Positions 26,655 through 41,639 of a stretch of DNA of 64,000 nt are shown here, piece by piece; the stretch's first letter is position 1; each line of letters begins with the position of its first letter. Made by a program: the position numbers and the translations under genes. Source of the stretch: Kuschelorhynchus macadamiae (Eukaryota; Arthropoda; Insecta; Coleoptera; Curculionidae); NCBI GenBank assembly GCA_030620095.1, contig JAUTXW010000325.1, positions 806,001 to 870,000 of the forward strand, read 5' to 3'. The notes under the pieces were generated by a model. The model did not search any database. It saw only the letters and a program-made list of their open reading frames with translations, and had not been told where the DNA came from.

Positions 26655-27865
26655 AAGCCGAGCAAGTTGCAGCACAGAATAAAATGAAACAGCTACCGAG
26701 CTTCGCATCCCTGACGATTACAGGCGCAATAAGATCCACCCCTATGATGGCAATGCACGTGCTGCTGTGCTTGCCGCCTCTTGATGTATTTCTGAAAGGC
26801 GAGTGGTGTAGAAAAACTGGTGTACGGGACATGCCCGAGTGTTCCTGGAGGCTGTCGCACGACAACCTCTTGTAGAACACCGAACGGATGCCCTGATCCC
26901 CCGCTTCATTTTCAATAAAACTTTGAAATTGACATAGGCGGCTCAACAGAACCAGGAAAAGAGGCAGACATACTCATCTACACTGACGGCTCGCAGAACC
27001 AATCTGGAGCTGGCTTGGGAGTGTATGTACCAGAACTCGACCTGGAAATTAGTATGGCTTTAGGCAAAGGGGTGGCCGTCTTCTAGGCAGAACTGCTTGG
27101 AATTCTGCAAGGTGCCGTATAAACAGAAAAATAAAGAATAACAGGTAAAAAGTTATTATTCTCACAGATATCACACAAATCTAGCAAATCCTAAAAAAGA
27201 ATAAAATAACATCCAAACTGATTCTTGAATGTTACCAGATGCTGAAGACGGTTTCCCAGAGGAATAAGGTCAAAGTGTCTTGGGTTAAGGGACATAGTGG
27301 AATCGAAGGAAATGAAAAAGCAGATAGGTTGGCGCGTAACGGAGCAAAGGGTAAACCATGCGACTCTGAACCCTTTCGCGCAGCTATCCTCTAACGCGAT
27401 CAATCTAAAGATAAACGAACAGTCAACAAAGATTCTAAAAAACAAAGGTGGTAAAGAGAGGCAGGACTTTAGACACTTAGGTGCCGCAATTCGCGGCATT
27501 GAGGCCGCTCGGACAGAGTACCTCCTCCGGTTCTCTCGAGTAAGTCTTAGAAAACTGGTAGGTATGCTAACGGGCCCGTGTAAGCTAAACACACACCTTC
27601 AAACCTTGGGTGTCCTCCCGGATCCAAGTTGTAGGGGGTGCAACGAGGACGACGAGACTGCTGAACATGTTTTTTGTTATTGCCCAGCTCTTGTAAATAC
27701 CAGAAAATCCATTATGTAGCGTATGGGGAAAATATGGCCAGAAATGGCCGCTACGGTGCTGTTGGGTGGCTCGACGAGTAAATCTCCGAAGGAGGTTACA
27801 ATGTGCCCACCTGAGAGGCCTAAGTAATAGGTTGGTGCAAGTCACCCCTCAATACTCTCTATCTA
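26655..27865 (+). pseudogene. Non-LTR retrotransposon 3' part with RNase H domain
   Basis: In order: SLTITGAIRSTP...LCLPPLDVFLK (26690-26805), the conserved 'ITGAMRTTP..A...LL.LPPL' segment after the RT. Then IYTDGS (about 26975) and AELLGILQG (about 27085), carrying RNase H catalytic D and E. ILTDITQI and VSWVKGHSGIEGNEKADRLAR (27270-27345) hold the third D region and the final H...NEKAD motif. Last is MLTGPCKL..HL...GVLPDPSCRGCNEDDETAEHVFCYCPAL (27565-27700), the terminal Cys/His motif. The frame changes and has stops (for example VF-stop-AELL), and the aspartate of ILTDS is kept. This architecture belongs to I/R1/LOA-like clades. The 3' end is a (TATC)n tract near 27850-27865. The 5' part with endonuclease and RT palm is absent. 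Confidence 0.88.
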
Positions 27866-27869
27866 TCTA

Positions 27870-28440
27870 TCCTCAGATAGCAAATCTGAACAAACGACAA
27901 AATTAATTCGTGCAACATGTTGAGGCCCATAATTTGAATTTTTAAAGATTGGCGCCGCAATTTTAAACCTAAATGTTGACTAGAAATTCAGCATTTGCAC
28001 TCTTAAATACCCCACAGTTAACGATTTTCAGTCCAATCTGCACAAATGATAAAATCTTTCCGCCATGTTGGCGCAGCAATTTTTAATTTTTAAATGCCAA
28101 CTAAAAATTCATAATTTGCACTGGTAAATACCTACAGATACGACATCTGTACAAATGATAAAATTCGTTCGGCATGTTGAGACCAGCAATTTGAATTTTT
28201 AATTGTTGACTTAACATTCAGAATTTGCACTGTTATATATATATTTTTAGTTGAATCTGCGTAAATAATAAAAATTCGTCCACCATGTTGGCACTGCTGC
28301 TTTGAATTTCCAAATGTAGGTTAAAAATTCATAATTTACACGCGTAAATAGCCCAGATACCAATTTTCAGAAAAATCGGATCACGAATAACAATATTTGT
28401 CGGCCATATTGGTGCAGCCATCTTAATTTTTTTATACGAA
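27870..28440 (+). repeat. Tandem repeat family of about 110-121 bp, part 2
   Basis: Five diverged units, marked by TTTGCAC-like anchors at 27991, 28112, 28221 and 28332 (spacings 121, 109, 111). Each has a CTGCACAAATGATAAAAT-like block and CCGCCATGTTGGCGCAGCAAT or variants. The same family lies at 25735 and 55745. It is probably one array split by the retrotransposon and neighbouring DNA. Confidence 0.8.
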
Positions 28441-29076
28441 AGTGTCGAATTGCAAATGTGTAGAGGTGATTTGAACAAATAAAATTGTTGTAAGCATAAT
28501 TATTATTTAGAACTAAAATAAAACGTAAACCTTAAAATTTCAATGCATATTATCTTTGCAGTAATAACTACAAATGCCCTTAAAAAGTCCGTATAACTTT
28601 TTCTTGAAGCTGACATTTTAAAGTCAAATAATTACGCAATAAATCAATAAAATAATTCCCCATTGGTTAAAATATAACCTACGGAGGTAGATGCAATCGT
28701 CTTAGAAGTAAAAGGTTGAGACTTCGTTTTATGACGTGGGAATAAAAATGTGTTTTTGTTGCATTTACCACTAAAACGGTATTTTTTTATGAACCGATGC
28801 GATGGATAGTCAAAGTCGGTATCTTAAAACAACTTTTCAAAAACTATTATGAAGTAATAAAATGGTCAATTATATTACATAATATTGCCTGTATTTTTTT
28901 AAGCTAAGGATGGTCTGACAACGATAAAAAGGTATGTACAAGCGCACTAACTCAAAAAGGCAATTTTCTCTTTTTGAGGTGGTTTCAGAAACAATTTAGT
29001 TTATAAATAAAACAAGATATAATATGGAAAAATGTTATTCCTAATGTTTGTTATACAGTCAATATAAAAATTACGT
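28441..29076. other. AT-rich, no recognised feature
   Basis: Nothing recognised. Confidence 0.35.
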
Positions 29077-30650
29077 AAAAAAATCGGTAAATTTCCTTTT
29101 CCCTCGTTATGAATCTTTCTTTTTATTAGAAATAGTGAAGTGTGACCGAATTTAGTTTGGTACATTGTCATTGAGTAACACATATACCGGGTGACAATGA
29201 AATCGTTTCCCAGCCTATTATATTCATATGGTATGAGATATCTTTTATCAAAATTGGAACATTTATATAGTTATTCAAGAAGCTCATTTTAGAGTAAAAT
29301 ATAGTTTTGTAGTAGTTGTAGTTTGACCTTGAAAGTTTAAATGAAATGACCCATATTTTTTCAACTTGTTAAAATCTTCGTAAAATTCCCTACAATGTGA
29401 TATATCACACCATATGTCAAAATTCAACGATTTTTATGAAAACTGCATTTGAAAATCTGGAAATGTTCACCCTTAATCGTATTTTCCTAGAAAACAAATA
29501 AAATATAGAAAAAACACGGTATGGCATCTAGTATGCCTTGAACTATTAAACAAGAGACATAAGAGCATGATATAAATAAATACCTCTATTTTTTTCAAAA
29601 TTTTAATATCGGAAAATTGATTTTTAACTGGATTTTTTTAGAAAACTCTCTGAGATAGAGAAACGAAAATTTCACTTACCAATCTTACTTTTTACGAACT
29701 TTTATTTTTATACAAATTAATTTCAAAAATTTGTATTTTCAAAAATCACCTATGGAACTTTTTGCGTTATTAACAAACAAAAATAAATTAAATAACTGTC
29801 AAGTTTTAAACTGTATCATTTGTTTCTTTAATACTATTAAATTAGCGAGATTTTATTATTCAAATTTGAACTTAGAAAAATAAAACACGGCATTGCTTCT
29901 AGTATGCCTTGGACTATTAAACAATAGGCCGGCATAAATATGAAAAAGAAATAACTCTATTTTCTTTCAAAATTTTAATAATTTGCAAAAAATGTATACA
30001 TAAAAGCTAGAAACATCAAAAAAAGGTGATAACAAAACAAAAGCTAGTCATAATTAAAATTTTCGAAATGGCTACCATTTTCTTCATAGCACCTTTTCTA
30101 CAACTTTTGAGGCACCGTTTTGTTTTTGTTGCTCAGGTAGCATTCTAACAGCATAGCTTATTCTGTTTTCTAGATCTTCGATATTTTCTGGAGCGCTCCG
30201 CTGATACACAACTTCCTTAATGTGGCCCCAATAAAAAAAAATCTAGAGGCGTGAGGTCCGGAGACCGGGCCCACCACTGTCCCATTCGTCCATATCCAAT
30301 GGTTTTCAAACTTGCGATTTAAATAGTCACTAACAATATGGTAATTATGAAAAAATGTAATGGAAGGTCGTTCATAAAGTCTTGTGCAAAATAATTAGAT
30401 TTTTTATTAATATTCTTTTTAACGTTTCACTAGGCCGCCATTTTGTCTGGCCATATTGGATTTGTACCAAAATGTTGCCAGGTCATCGTCATACCCTTAA
30501 TTTTTGATTAAAATTTAGTCAATTAGTTAAAGTCAATCCGATTAGTAGCTTTTACGCTATTCCACGAACACACAGACCGACAGACAGACGGACGAATTAA
30601 AAAATATATATATTTTTCACAATTAACATACTTCCCTTTACTAGGGAAGT
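29077..30650 (-). mobile_element. GCCAT-module repeat family, copy D (split)
   Basis: 29077-29185 is one terminus (AATCGGTAAATTTCC, CCCTCGTTATGAAT, AGTGAAGTGTGACC). 30378-30650 is the other, with TTTCACTAGGCCGCCATTTTG, CCGACAGACAGACGGACG and the end CATACTTCCCTTTACTAGGGAAGT. That end is itself a small hairpin. The middle is replaced by a mariner-like insertion (29186-30377). Confidence 0.75.
29186..30377 (-). mobile_element. Mariner-like element relic with DDE_3 C-terminus
   Basis: Minus strand near 30050-30325 reads YLNRKFENHWI, WTNGTVVGPVSGPHA, RFFFYWGHIKEVVYQR, then ENIEDLENRI and EENGSHFENFN. This is the 'R.WIGRGGP..WP.RSPDLTPLDFFLWG..K..VY' end of mariner/Tc3-type DDE transposases, with frame breaks. 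The lower terminus is ACCGGGTGACAATGAAAT near 29188, like the dispersed TACAGGGTG ends. The 3' non-coding part holds a diverged direct repeat (about 29515-29625 and 29880-29995; GTATGCC-TTG-ACTATTAAACAA). Confidence 0.75.
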
Positions 30651-33600
30651 AATAGACTAATATCATTTGATTTATTACAAATATCTTAAATTATATTTTT
30701 TGCAAGGCCTCTATTATGTCAAAGAACGAATTGTGCAAAGAAATGATGAAAGATGAAAAATTGTTAACTTTTATAAAAGTTGTCTTTTACAATTGCTTTT
30801 GCCACTTAAAAAATCATATTTAAGTTAAAAAACATATTTTTTTAGGTCCAGGAGGCCCTAAAGCTATAATAATCAATATTTAACCTAATAATTATTTGGC
30901 GCACTTCAATACTATTTTTATTTATATTGAAATAAAAAAGGTGCAGAAATATGGCACAATTAATGATGAAGTTTGACTAATTTCACATTATTTTTTCCCT
31001 TTAAATGTTTGCTCAAAAAATTAAAAATAAAGGCAAATGTTTTAAGTTCCTGAGGATCGGTAAACGTATGTCCATATTTGTTTTAGGATAGGAAATTCTT
31101 GTTTTAATTTATATCAAGATCTTACGATGGGCTGTCATATTTTAAAATAGGTGATGTCGTGTTAAAAAAGCTGTTTAGGGTTTTTCTTCTAGTTGGATGT
31201 AATATCTCGCGTGCAAAACGTCCCAGTAAAATTATATGAAAGGTCACGTAAGCGATAGAGTTTGGTTGGACTGACAGTTAAAATGAATATTTAAATTAAA
31301 AAGTTTTAGGTTTTAGGAAGGTTTTGCCTCTTTATGAAGTATAAAAATATTTAGTCCATGAAGAAATGACTAACTGCTGAGCATAATATAGGACAGAAAG
31401 TTAAAATGAGCGAGCATGCAGAATTAAAAAAAAAACAAGTCCGAAAATCTTGTATAAAAAAGAAAATGTTCACTGGTTACACAATAAAATAATTAGTGTA
31501 CATAACTTAGATTATCAAATTGTTGTCCTCTACTGGTAAATATGTTTGAGAGAGTGCAATTCATAAAAATATAATGAATGAAATCTAAGATTACCAAACA
31601 AAACCCAGTAGACCCAGAAGTGGCACAACATAGATTTAACATTGCAATTTTACAGGAAAACCGCAATCTTTACACTTCACAGCTTTTCCTAGTTCTTGAC
31701 CACCAGAAAAAATGTATTATAATAAACGAGAGTAATAATAATTCTTCATATCTAATAATGAAGTAGAATGTGTTTTCTTTTAGTTACTTATTTAGTGGCC
31801 CCAGGAAAAAACAAAAAATTTGCTCTATCTGCGATAATTCGGAAGATATTTGGTTTTTTTTGACCTTTTTTTTGTGAACCAGACGGCCTACATGGGAGCA
31901 CTATGCACATTCCTAAACAACCTCTTACTATTAGCGATAAAAAAAGTTTACAATTATATTATTCCTGTGACACCCACCAAAACTGTCTCTGGTGACTGGG
32001 CTGATACTGAAATCTGACTTTTCGTGAAGATCCTAGTAATTCATAAAGCATGTATAAACATGAGCTTACAGAATCTGTTTTTCATGAAAAGTTGTTTAAT
32101 CTATTTAGTATATACAACAATAATTATTATAAGTCACACAATATTTGTCAGTAAGGAAAGCGGTTTCCTTAAAATCATTGTACCAGTTACTTAAAGCAGT
32201 GTAATTCCTGATGTCACAAAAGTGGTATGTATTAGTAAATAAAAAGGATCTATACAATGTTTAGAATTGTACTGTTCATATTTTATAATGTTTATTTTTG
32301 TTGGCTAACAATATTACTATACTGTTATTATTTATTGTGGTCTGCAGCTTTTTTGTTACCATACAGATAATGATATAGACCCTGTGTTGAGAATGGTTCA
32401 CTGTGTATAATTCTGCATCTCATATATATCATTTAAACACAAAATAGTCTTTTTCTTGGGCACTTCCCGAACCTGCAACATTTTAATTTAGCCAGATTGG
32501 ATTATACAAATACGTAGAAACGGTTCATGAAGAGTCCAGGCAGATTGTGCAACTTCATGTTTCTTCAAATATGCCCACGCTGCATGAACTGACTTCGCGA
32601 AAAGACGGATTTCACTATAGGACTAGGACGCTAGGACTACATATACATATGCACACATACTATAGTGGGTGTCTAAAATATATGTAATTATTTAAAAAAT
32701 AGTAAGTTATATGAGCTATCTTTTTTTTTACTAAAATCTAGAGGTCAGTTTGAAATTTTAAATCTGTTTTCTACGCCTAGTGAGGTTTGAACTGAACTGT
32801 TAGTATCTGAACACTAACGAAGCAGTTTTTAAATTTAAGGAACTAACGGTCAATTCTTCTATATTCAGCGGCAGATTATTATATCTGGAGAGGTTTCGAA
32901 CAAGAAGATGAAGCAACATCCTGCTTACTCTTAAAGTAACCTGCTATTTTAGAAGATCGCTGGGCAACAACCGCTAACATCGTTACCTATTTTATAAGAA
33001 TAGTATATGGTTGACGCCCTAGGATAGGCGATGTTCTCAGGGAGGAAGTGCAAGGGAGCCAATGGAGTCTAGGTGTTTTGCTCACCAGCGTTTTATTCAA
33101 CAGTTCAATTCCATATTAAAATTCAACTAATAATAAAATAAACTATACATAATATTACAATTTTATTAAGCTAAAACATACGAACTTAATTAATAATTTA
33201 AGATGAGTTACTCCAATATTTTCCCAAACAATAAAACTAACAATCGACCAAATACCGCTTAAGACTTTTTAAAAATTATAAAATTATTAAGTTCCCTAAT
33301 ACACTGCGGTAGCACTCTAAAATTTCAACATTAAGTCATTCAAATGGAATATATAGGCTGTTCCTCCGACGGGAAAAGTACTAATGAACATCCCGATTAT
33401 GAGTAAAAGTTGCACTCTTAAAAATAACATGGTAGTAATTACTAAATTTTAGTACCCACAACATTTTTTTTTGTGAAAACGGACTCAACCGAAAAGTTGT
33501 CTACCACAACTAAATAAAATTTGTTGATATAAAAAAGTTGTGAAAACTTATCTCACAAATTAAAATAACATACAAGTTTTAGTTGAAACAACCAAAATCG

Positions 33601-34700
33601 AGAATTCACATACTAAAATCTTTAGTAGACCCAGTATATTGGCTTATTTTTCATAACATTTCTTGGAGCTAAAAAAGCTAACGTTTTAGTTATTTAAAAA
33701 ACTTTTATGTGTATCAAAAGGCTATGCTTTTCATTTGCTGTTAGTTAATTATTTTTTCTTGTCATTGATAAGAATAGTTGGGTCACTTGTAATTTTTAGC
33801 TCAAACATAATTACCCTGAACTATACAGGGTGTTGCACTACATAGGCATTGGTCTATTTACAAAAAAAAACGATAAAACATTTTTTGACCAATCTTTTTG
33901 TGTTCGTCGGTCTACTGAAAATATGTTTTAAAATTATTTCGAAACATACATATTTCGCCAATGGTTGTATACAATATAATGTAGATATTTTTGGAGAATA
34001 TGAAGATGCAATAATATACAGGGTGTTGCCATTTGAAAAAATAAACATTTTTGAAACGATTTTAAAATGTGATCTTAATTGACTTACTTATTGACTCAAT
34101 AAGTATATATGTTTTACCGTTTTTCGTAGATGACCAGAAGAATACCTAGTGTGCCACCACTGACAGCTTCAATCCTAAATTAAATTTGTAAAGTAAATTC
34201 TTTATGGTCACAATTTTGTAGTAAATAAAGAAGAAAAAAAAACAATTTTTTTTAAAACACAACTATATTTATTAACAAAAATAAATATTTCCATTACATC
34301 AAAAATATTGAGTTATTTTTGGTTTCGTTGGAAAAACGGGGCATAACATTTAATAGATTACATGAAACTATCAATAGAATGTCATATTCTCGAAGTTTTA
34401 TGTAGTTGGGGACAAGTAAGTATAGTATATTAATCAACCTTAAAAAATCTATATGAAAAATATTACATTTATACTTAAAAAAACATCATCCTCTAGCATA
34501 TCAACAACTTTACTCTTGTCTAACGCACAAGTGTAAAACGAAAAACAAACCAAATCATTTACTTTATTTTTCTTTATCTTCGGAATCTAAAAATTAAATT
34601 ACTTTTAAAAAACTTTTTTTTGGCGTAAAAATTAACATGGGATTACTAGCTTATCTATAAAACTACAGAATTATAGGTATTATATGATTCTTGACGCCAT
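30651..34700. other. Gene-poor AT-rich stretch
   Basis: No protein domain recognised in 4 kb. Two TACAGGGTGTTG termini occur in the same orientation near 33825 and 34016, about 190 bp apart, and TATAGGGTGTTTC occurs at 34917. These are MITE-like ends. Confidence 0.4.
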
Positions 34701-34703
34701 TTT

Positions 34704-36694
<1,991 letters not shown>

Positions 36695-36829
36695 GATTAA
36701 CTCTGCAAATAATGAAAATGTATGAAAAGTGTTTTGTACTGTTTCTCATTAGACGGTGCCATTTGAAGCACTTATTATTGATTCTGTTTTAAGTACCAAA
36801 TAGAACGACAAAAAGTCCATACCCAGATA

Positions 36830-37498
36830 GCATATACAGGGTGTCCAATTAAAGTTTATTATTAAATTCACTAAAAAAAGTTCTGTATGGTTTAAAATCT
36901 AAGTAAAATGAAATAATCATATATCATTTTTATGTATCCTTATACGTTTGTCCAAAAAAAAAATCGTTCAAGTAAAGTATAACTACCCTTTTTTGCATAA
37001 TCAAACATGCAATTACACCCATCCATTATAAAGATTTTTGAAATTTTTGGTATAGCCTTGTATACGACTGAATGAATATTTATATAGTTGATTTTAGACC
37101 ATGAATGAACTTTTTTTCGTAAAGTTATTAATAAAAGTATCCCATTTAAAATGAAAAATATGGTTCAACATCGAAAAAGGTCCATTTTTAAGCCCAATTT
37201 TTTTAACGATGCTTAGTATTTAAAAACTTTAATTAGTTTTTATACCTGATTTTTAATGCTCTTTAATTAGATTGTCCTAAAAATCTTGTTTTTTCAATTT
37301 CTTAAAATTCAAAACCCATATTTTTTTCTTTTTTGAACTCGCTGAACATATAATCTAAAATTATTATATTCTAAATTCTTTTTCTAAAGAATTAGAATTT
37401 TTTATATAGAATTACTTTTTCTGGTGGATTAAATGGTACCAATTTGTTCCTATTTTTTGCACTGTATTGCATTGTGGACACGCTGAATATGTTTCTTA
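36830..37498. other. AT-rich; one TACAGGGTGTCC terminus
   Basis: ATACAGGGTGTCCAATTAAAG near 36835 is a MITE-like end. No partner end was found. No coding sequence. Confidence 0.4.
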
Positions 37499-37907
37499 CT
37501 GGTTGGTAGGGTATTGTCTACATTTTTTTATAATTAATAATAAAAATATAACAACACATAAATCAAACAATTGATTTTATGTGTTGCTATAATGATAACT
37601 TGAAAAGGTTTCGAAACGAAAAAATACTTCTCTATGTTAAAAAGTTAAAGTAGGAAAGAGCAAACCGTTTTTTTACATCTTTAATGACTTGAATTTCAAA
37701 GTCATAAAAGTCAATTTTAAACTGTCAATATCTCAGTAGGAAATAGTGTTATTGATATTTTTTTTGGAATTTTATAACGAAAATATATAGAGAATTATAG
37801 GGGGTAGGTATTCCATTAAAAATATTTAAAATAAATAACATTTTTGTAGAACACATTGTGTAATGTTTTTATTATTTGTAAACAAATAGACGATATTCTA
37901 CCAACCA
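37499..37907. mobile_element. Candidate MITE with about 24-bp TIRs and internal hairpin
   Basis: CTGGTTGGTAGGGTATTGTCTA on the left mirrors TAGACGATATTCTACCAACCAG on the right, with three mismatches. Inside, 37547-37591 forms a hairpin: TATAACAACACATAAATCAA against TTGATTTTATGTGTTGCTATA, with a short loop. No clear target duplication. No coding capacity. Confidence 0.55.
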
Positions 37908-39297
37908 GCAAAAAAATTTTTTATCTTTTTAAAAATATACAAGTTAAAGTGTCAATTATCACATAATGTACGTGCAACGTATAGGTAACATATCCTCATG
38001 TGTAATGCTATTATTAAAGATTGTGGGATATTTTGTACCAGCATTGTATAATAATTAGGTATATAATGGTACTAGGTATTATAAAAAAAATGCAAAACAT
38101 GTGAACACGTGAAGTAAGAATAATTGGTAAAATATATATTTTTGCCAAGTTTCGTTAAAATTAAGATACTTTTGTAAAAATGAAAAATAAAAAATTAAAG
38201 AAATTCGAACGAACTTTCGCATTTTTCTCGGGAATTTTGAGGTTATGTTAAAGAGTGGTTTCTAAGTTGTAGATATTTGCACGATTCGCAATTTTTTTAT
38301 AGGATATTTTTTCATAGGATATCAACTTTCGCCGAAAATCTTAGTAATACCATTTCCCTCTCTTTTTCTTCCCCCTACGGGATCCCTTCCCCATACCCGA
38401 GGTTGCATTTATGTTAATTAAGTCCCTTTACCATTGGAAATTATAAAGGTTCGGGTAACAATTTCTTTTTTCTCTCCTCTAAATGAGTTATTCCGATCGG
38501 TCTTTGAATTCTAAGCCTGAATGAAAAGAGTCCTAGATTTCTAGAGATGCTACCGGATATCGGCATTGTATTATGGTGATTTACTTTTTTTATTTTGTGG
38601 GTTATACGCATGCGCAATTGCAAATGAATGTATTATGTACTTACCTGTTATTCTATTTTTGAAAACAACCACACACACACACACACACACACACAATTTA
38701 AGTGGCGAAAAACGAGGATGACCACGCTAACCTAACATTCACGTTCTTTTTTCACTTAGAGCTCCCCATTCTCTTCTCCTCTTCTGTTGGCGTCGTTTCG
38801 CGTTCATTCCCATATTTCGCGGGTAGAGGGCGTAAACTTCTGAGTTCTGAGAGCAATAAGTTTATGCTGCGTGTACAATACGCGTTTGTTGCATAAACTA
38901 TAAATTGGTTATGACAACCAAAACTATTTAAACACAACTATTTAACATTTGTAAATTGAACTTATATCAAGCAGTTATTTTATCTTTTTTTGTTAGTAAC
39001 ATTAATTTTATTAGATAATTCTTTTAACCTTACAGATCTTTTGCGGTTCAAGTAAAAGTACAGACAACATAAACTATTGATTATAACAATGGAAATTTTT
39101 TGACATATTATTCTTACTTCCACCAACGTTACTGTTTGGTTAAGTAGACTGAGGAAAAACGGATTTTTGCTTTCTTGACTAAAAAACACTGATTTTGACA
39201 ACTCAAACGCCTCAACCAATAAAACAAAAGTTAGGTATACCAAGTCATTTTTAAGAGTGTGCTCTATTTATATAAACATACTTACCAAGCTAATAAA
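37908..39297. other. No recognised gene; (CA)n tract
   Basis: A (CA)n microsatellite of about 26 bp lies at 38670-38695. The 38340-38900 part is less AT-rich but yields only 60-64-codon frames without recognised motifs. Confidence 0.4.
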
Positions 39298-40100
39298 TTA
39301 AACACCGGTAAGAGTCAAGAAGCTCATCTGCCCATACAGCGATCTGGAGGAGGTTGGAGGTATTGAAGAAATACCCAGAATGCACCTTAGTGCCTTATTT
39401 TTAACCACAAAAACATGTCTGGCCGCAGTCGAGGCCCCCCAAATGAAAACTCCATAATGAAGGCGAGAGAGCCATATATACATTGTAAACACAAAGAAGT
39501 TCCTGCAATGGCAAAACTTCCTTTATGTTTTCTTATCAAATAACAAATATTTAGCTTATATTGTGTATTGTGAAATTGGATGTATGTGGTCTTTGTTATT
39601 ATTAAGATACAGGCAATTAACACTGAACCACTCCAACAGCCGGGTCATCCCATTGTTACAGTTATCCTCAAGTCCTCAGAATTCGATGATGAAACTATGA
39701 ATAACGAATCATCTGTCAACAAAGCCATATTCCGATTTGAATTCATACTTTTAGCTAGAACATTTATATAACAAATAAACAGAAACTGCTCCAACACAGA
39801 CCCCTACAGAACTCGCAGACTTACTGTTGTTAGATCAAAAACACCCCGGTCCGAATTCGACACAGAAACATACTGTCGTCTACCCTCAAGAAAGGTAGCA
39901 AGCCAACTTAAGCGCATATGCCTCCATTTTACGAAGCAGCAGCTGATGATCTACGCAGTCAAATATCCAGCAGAGATCCCAAAAGATTCTAGCAGGACAT
40001 CCGCCGAGCTCCATATAGTTTTTGACGGAAGTCAAACTGAAAATTAGACAACATTTTAAATCTTTCCATAAACGGTTCCGGTTAGCAGTATTCAAGACTT
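39298..40100 (-). pseudogene. Non-LTR retrotransposon RT relic (jockey-like)
   Basis: Read on the minus strand from 40100 down. IFDCVDHQLLLRKMEAYAL (about 39990) is the 'FDLSKAFDCVDH..LL.KL' palm segment. After a frameshift comes ATFLEGRRQYVSVSNS, then a damaged 'GVPQGSVLGP' (GSVLEQFLFICYINVL), then ALLTDDSLFIVSSSNS with TDD in place of the usual ADD. Thumb-region text SRLHYGVFIWGASTAARHVF and LRCILGI lies at 39298-39480. Several stops and frameshifts. Only about 0.8 kb is left of an element normally 4-6 kb. Confidence 0.8.
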
Positions 40101-41579
40101 CTGAGCCTAAGCGTTCAATTATTTTACAGTTACAATAGTAAAGTTATTTCTATCCCAAAACAAAAAAAAACGTAGAATTATTTGCGTCTCTAAAACTCGT
40201 ACATATTATCCAAGCTTTTCCTCGTAGGCCCTAAGAATATTTTGCATTGTATTGCATATATCTATGTTTCTAATACACTATGTGCCCAGACCAGCGTTTG
40301 TTTGCCATATACATAGGGCCGCCCGCGTGTTATTATTATATTTAAGCAGTTAATACGAACGACTTTTCATGAATTCGTGAATGGATACGTCTTCACTTAA
40401 TTTACAAATTGTAGACGTAACTTGTAGACCTTTCATCCTTCGATCGCTGAAGGTAAGATCGTGGCCGCATTGACGGTAACACAGTTATAATTTTTGTCTG
40501 AATTAAAAATTACCAGTAAATAATAGTAATGCCGCACTATACCATTTTTTCCCATATTTGAAAGTTCCCGACCACATGCTGATAAACGTCCAACGAAATT
40601 TCAAAGATTTGCATACTTTTTCATATCTCAATCAATCAGTGACATCAAATTCGTATGCAAACCACCTTTCCCACTGATCTTACAGGCCTATTACCACACT
40701 TCGATGCGTATTGACAAAAAAGCGTCACTGTCTCTTTTCAATCAAAAGAAAAAAGATGCTAACTAGAACATCAAAATACAGGGCCATTAGTGTGATAAAA
40801 TACGACCCTTCTAATGTATGCGGCATTTAAGATCATTTACCGATTCAAAATATTTATCGGTTTTCAATATTAACGACACTGTAATATTGACAAATCTATT
40901 CGGCTCACCCTTTTTTAGCTATCGAAGGGTGACAAAACGTAGCGAAACGCCTGTATCTGCATTATAAAAAAGACATATATGCTCGTGCAATTGAGGTTAG
41001 AAAAGGAGATCAATGCAGAAAGGTCTGAAGAAAGGTCTCGATCAATGGATAAAATGGACCACTTATTGGTACTTTAAAAAATGAAGCTATTGTGCCGGAT
41101 TATAAAGATTACAGGTGTTACTTTTTAAATTACAACAAAAGTTCAAAAGGGGTGGCGAAGATCGCGATTGGAAAGGGCGATTATCGGCTGATCTATATTA
41201 TTTGAGGTACGATTTGTGGTGAGACATGTTTTCAAACATTATTAGGATGTCAACGTTGAGGAAAAAAGGATTTTTGTTGAAATTTGATAGGATTTTACAT
41301 AATATGAAAACATTTTGTGGTTTATAAGTAAATTTTTAGGGAAAGATTATACAGATTATTAATTTTTCTTCGAATTGGGGCAAAATAATGTATTTATTAA
41401 TATTTGCTGCATATCTTACGCCCTTTTAAAGTAATTTCTGAGTTTCGTTTTCAGCAAACTGAAATGTATGTATTTACAATTCGTTACAATGAATTAACTT
41501 AATACTTAAATGATGTTTTTATTACAAAACAGAATCTTGGCCTGAATTAAGGAAGGTAACGTGTAATTTAATGCTGTTC

Positions 41580-41639
<60 letters not shown>

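Noticed and set aside
26650..27845. Minus-strand ORFs of 86-133 codons
   Set aside because: They are antisense shadows of the RNase H-bearing retrotransposon, which is recognisable on the plus strand.
25735..28440. Regularly spaced repeats as a CRISPR-like array
   Set aside because: The units are whole diverged tandem modules without unique spacers, in an animal genome.
40920..41050. GCGAAACGCCTG and CTGAAGAAAGG as a third hammerhead motif
   Set aside because: The core blocks are in the wrong order and distance, and no stem I pairing was found.
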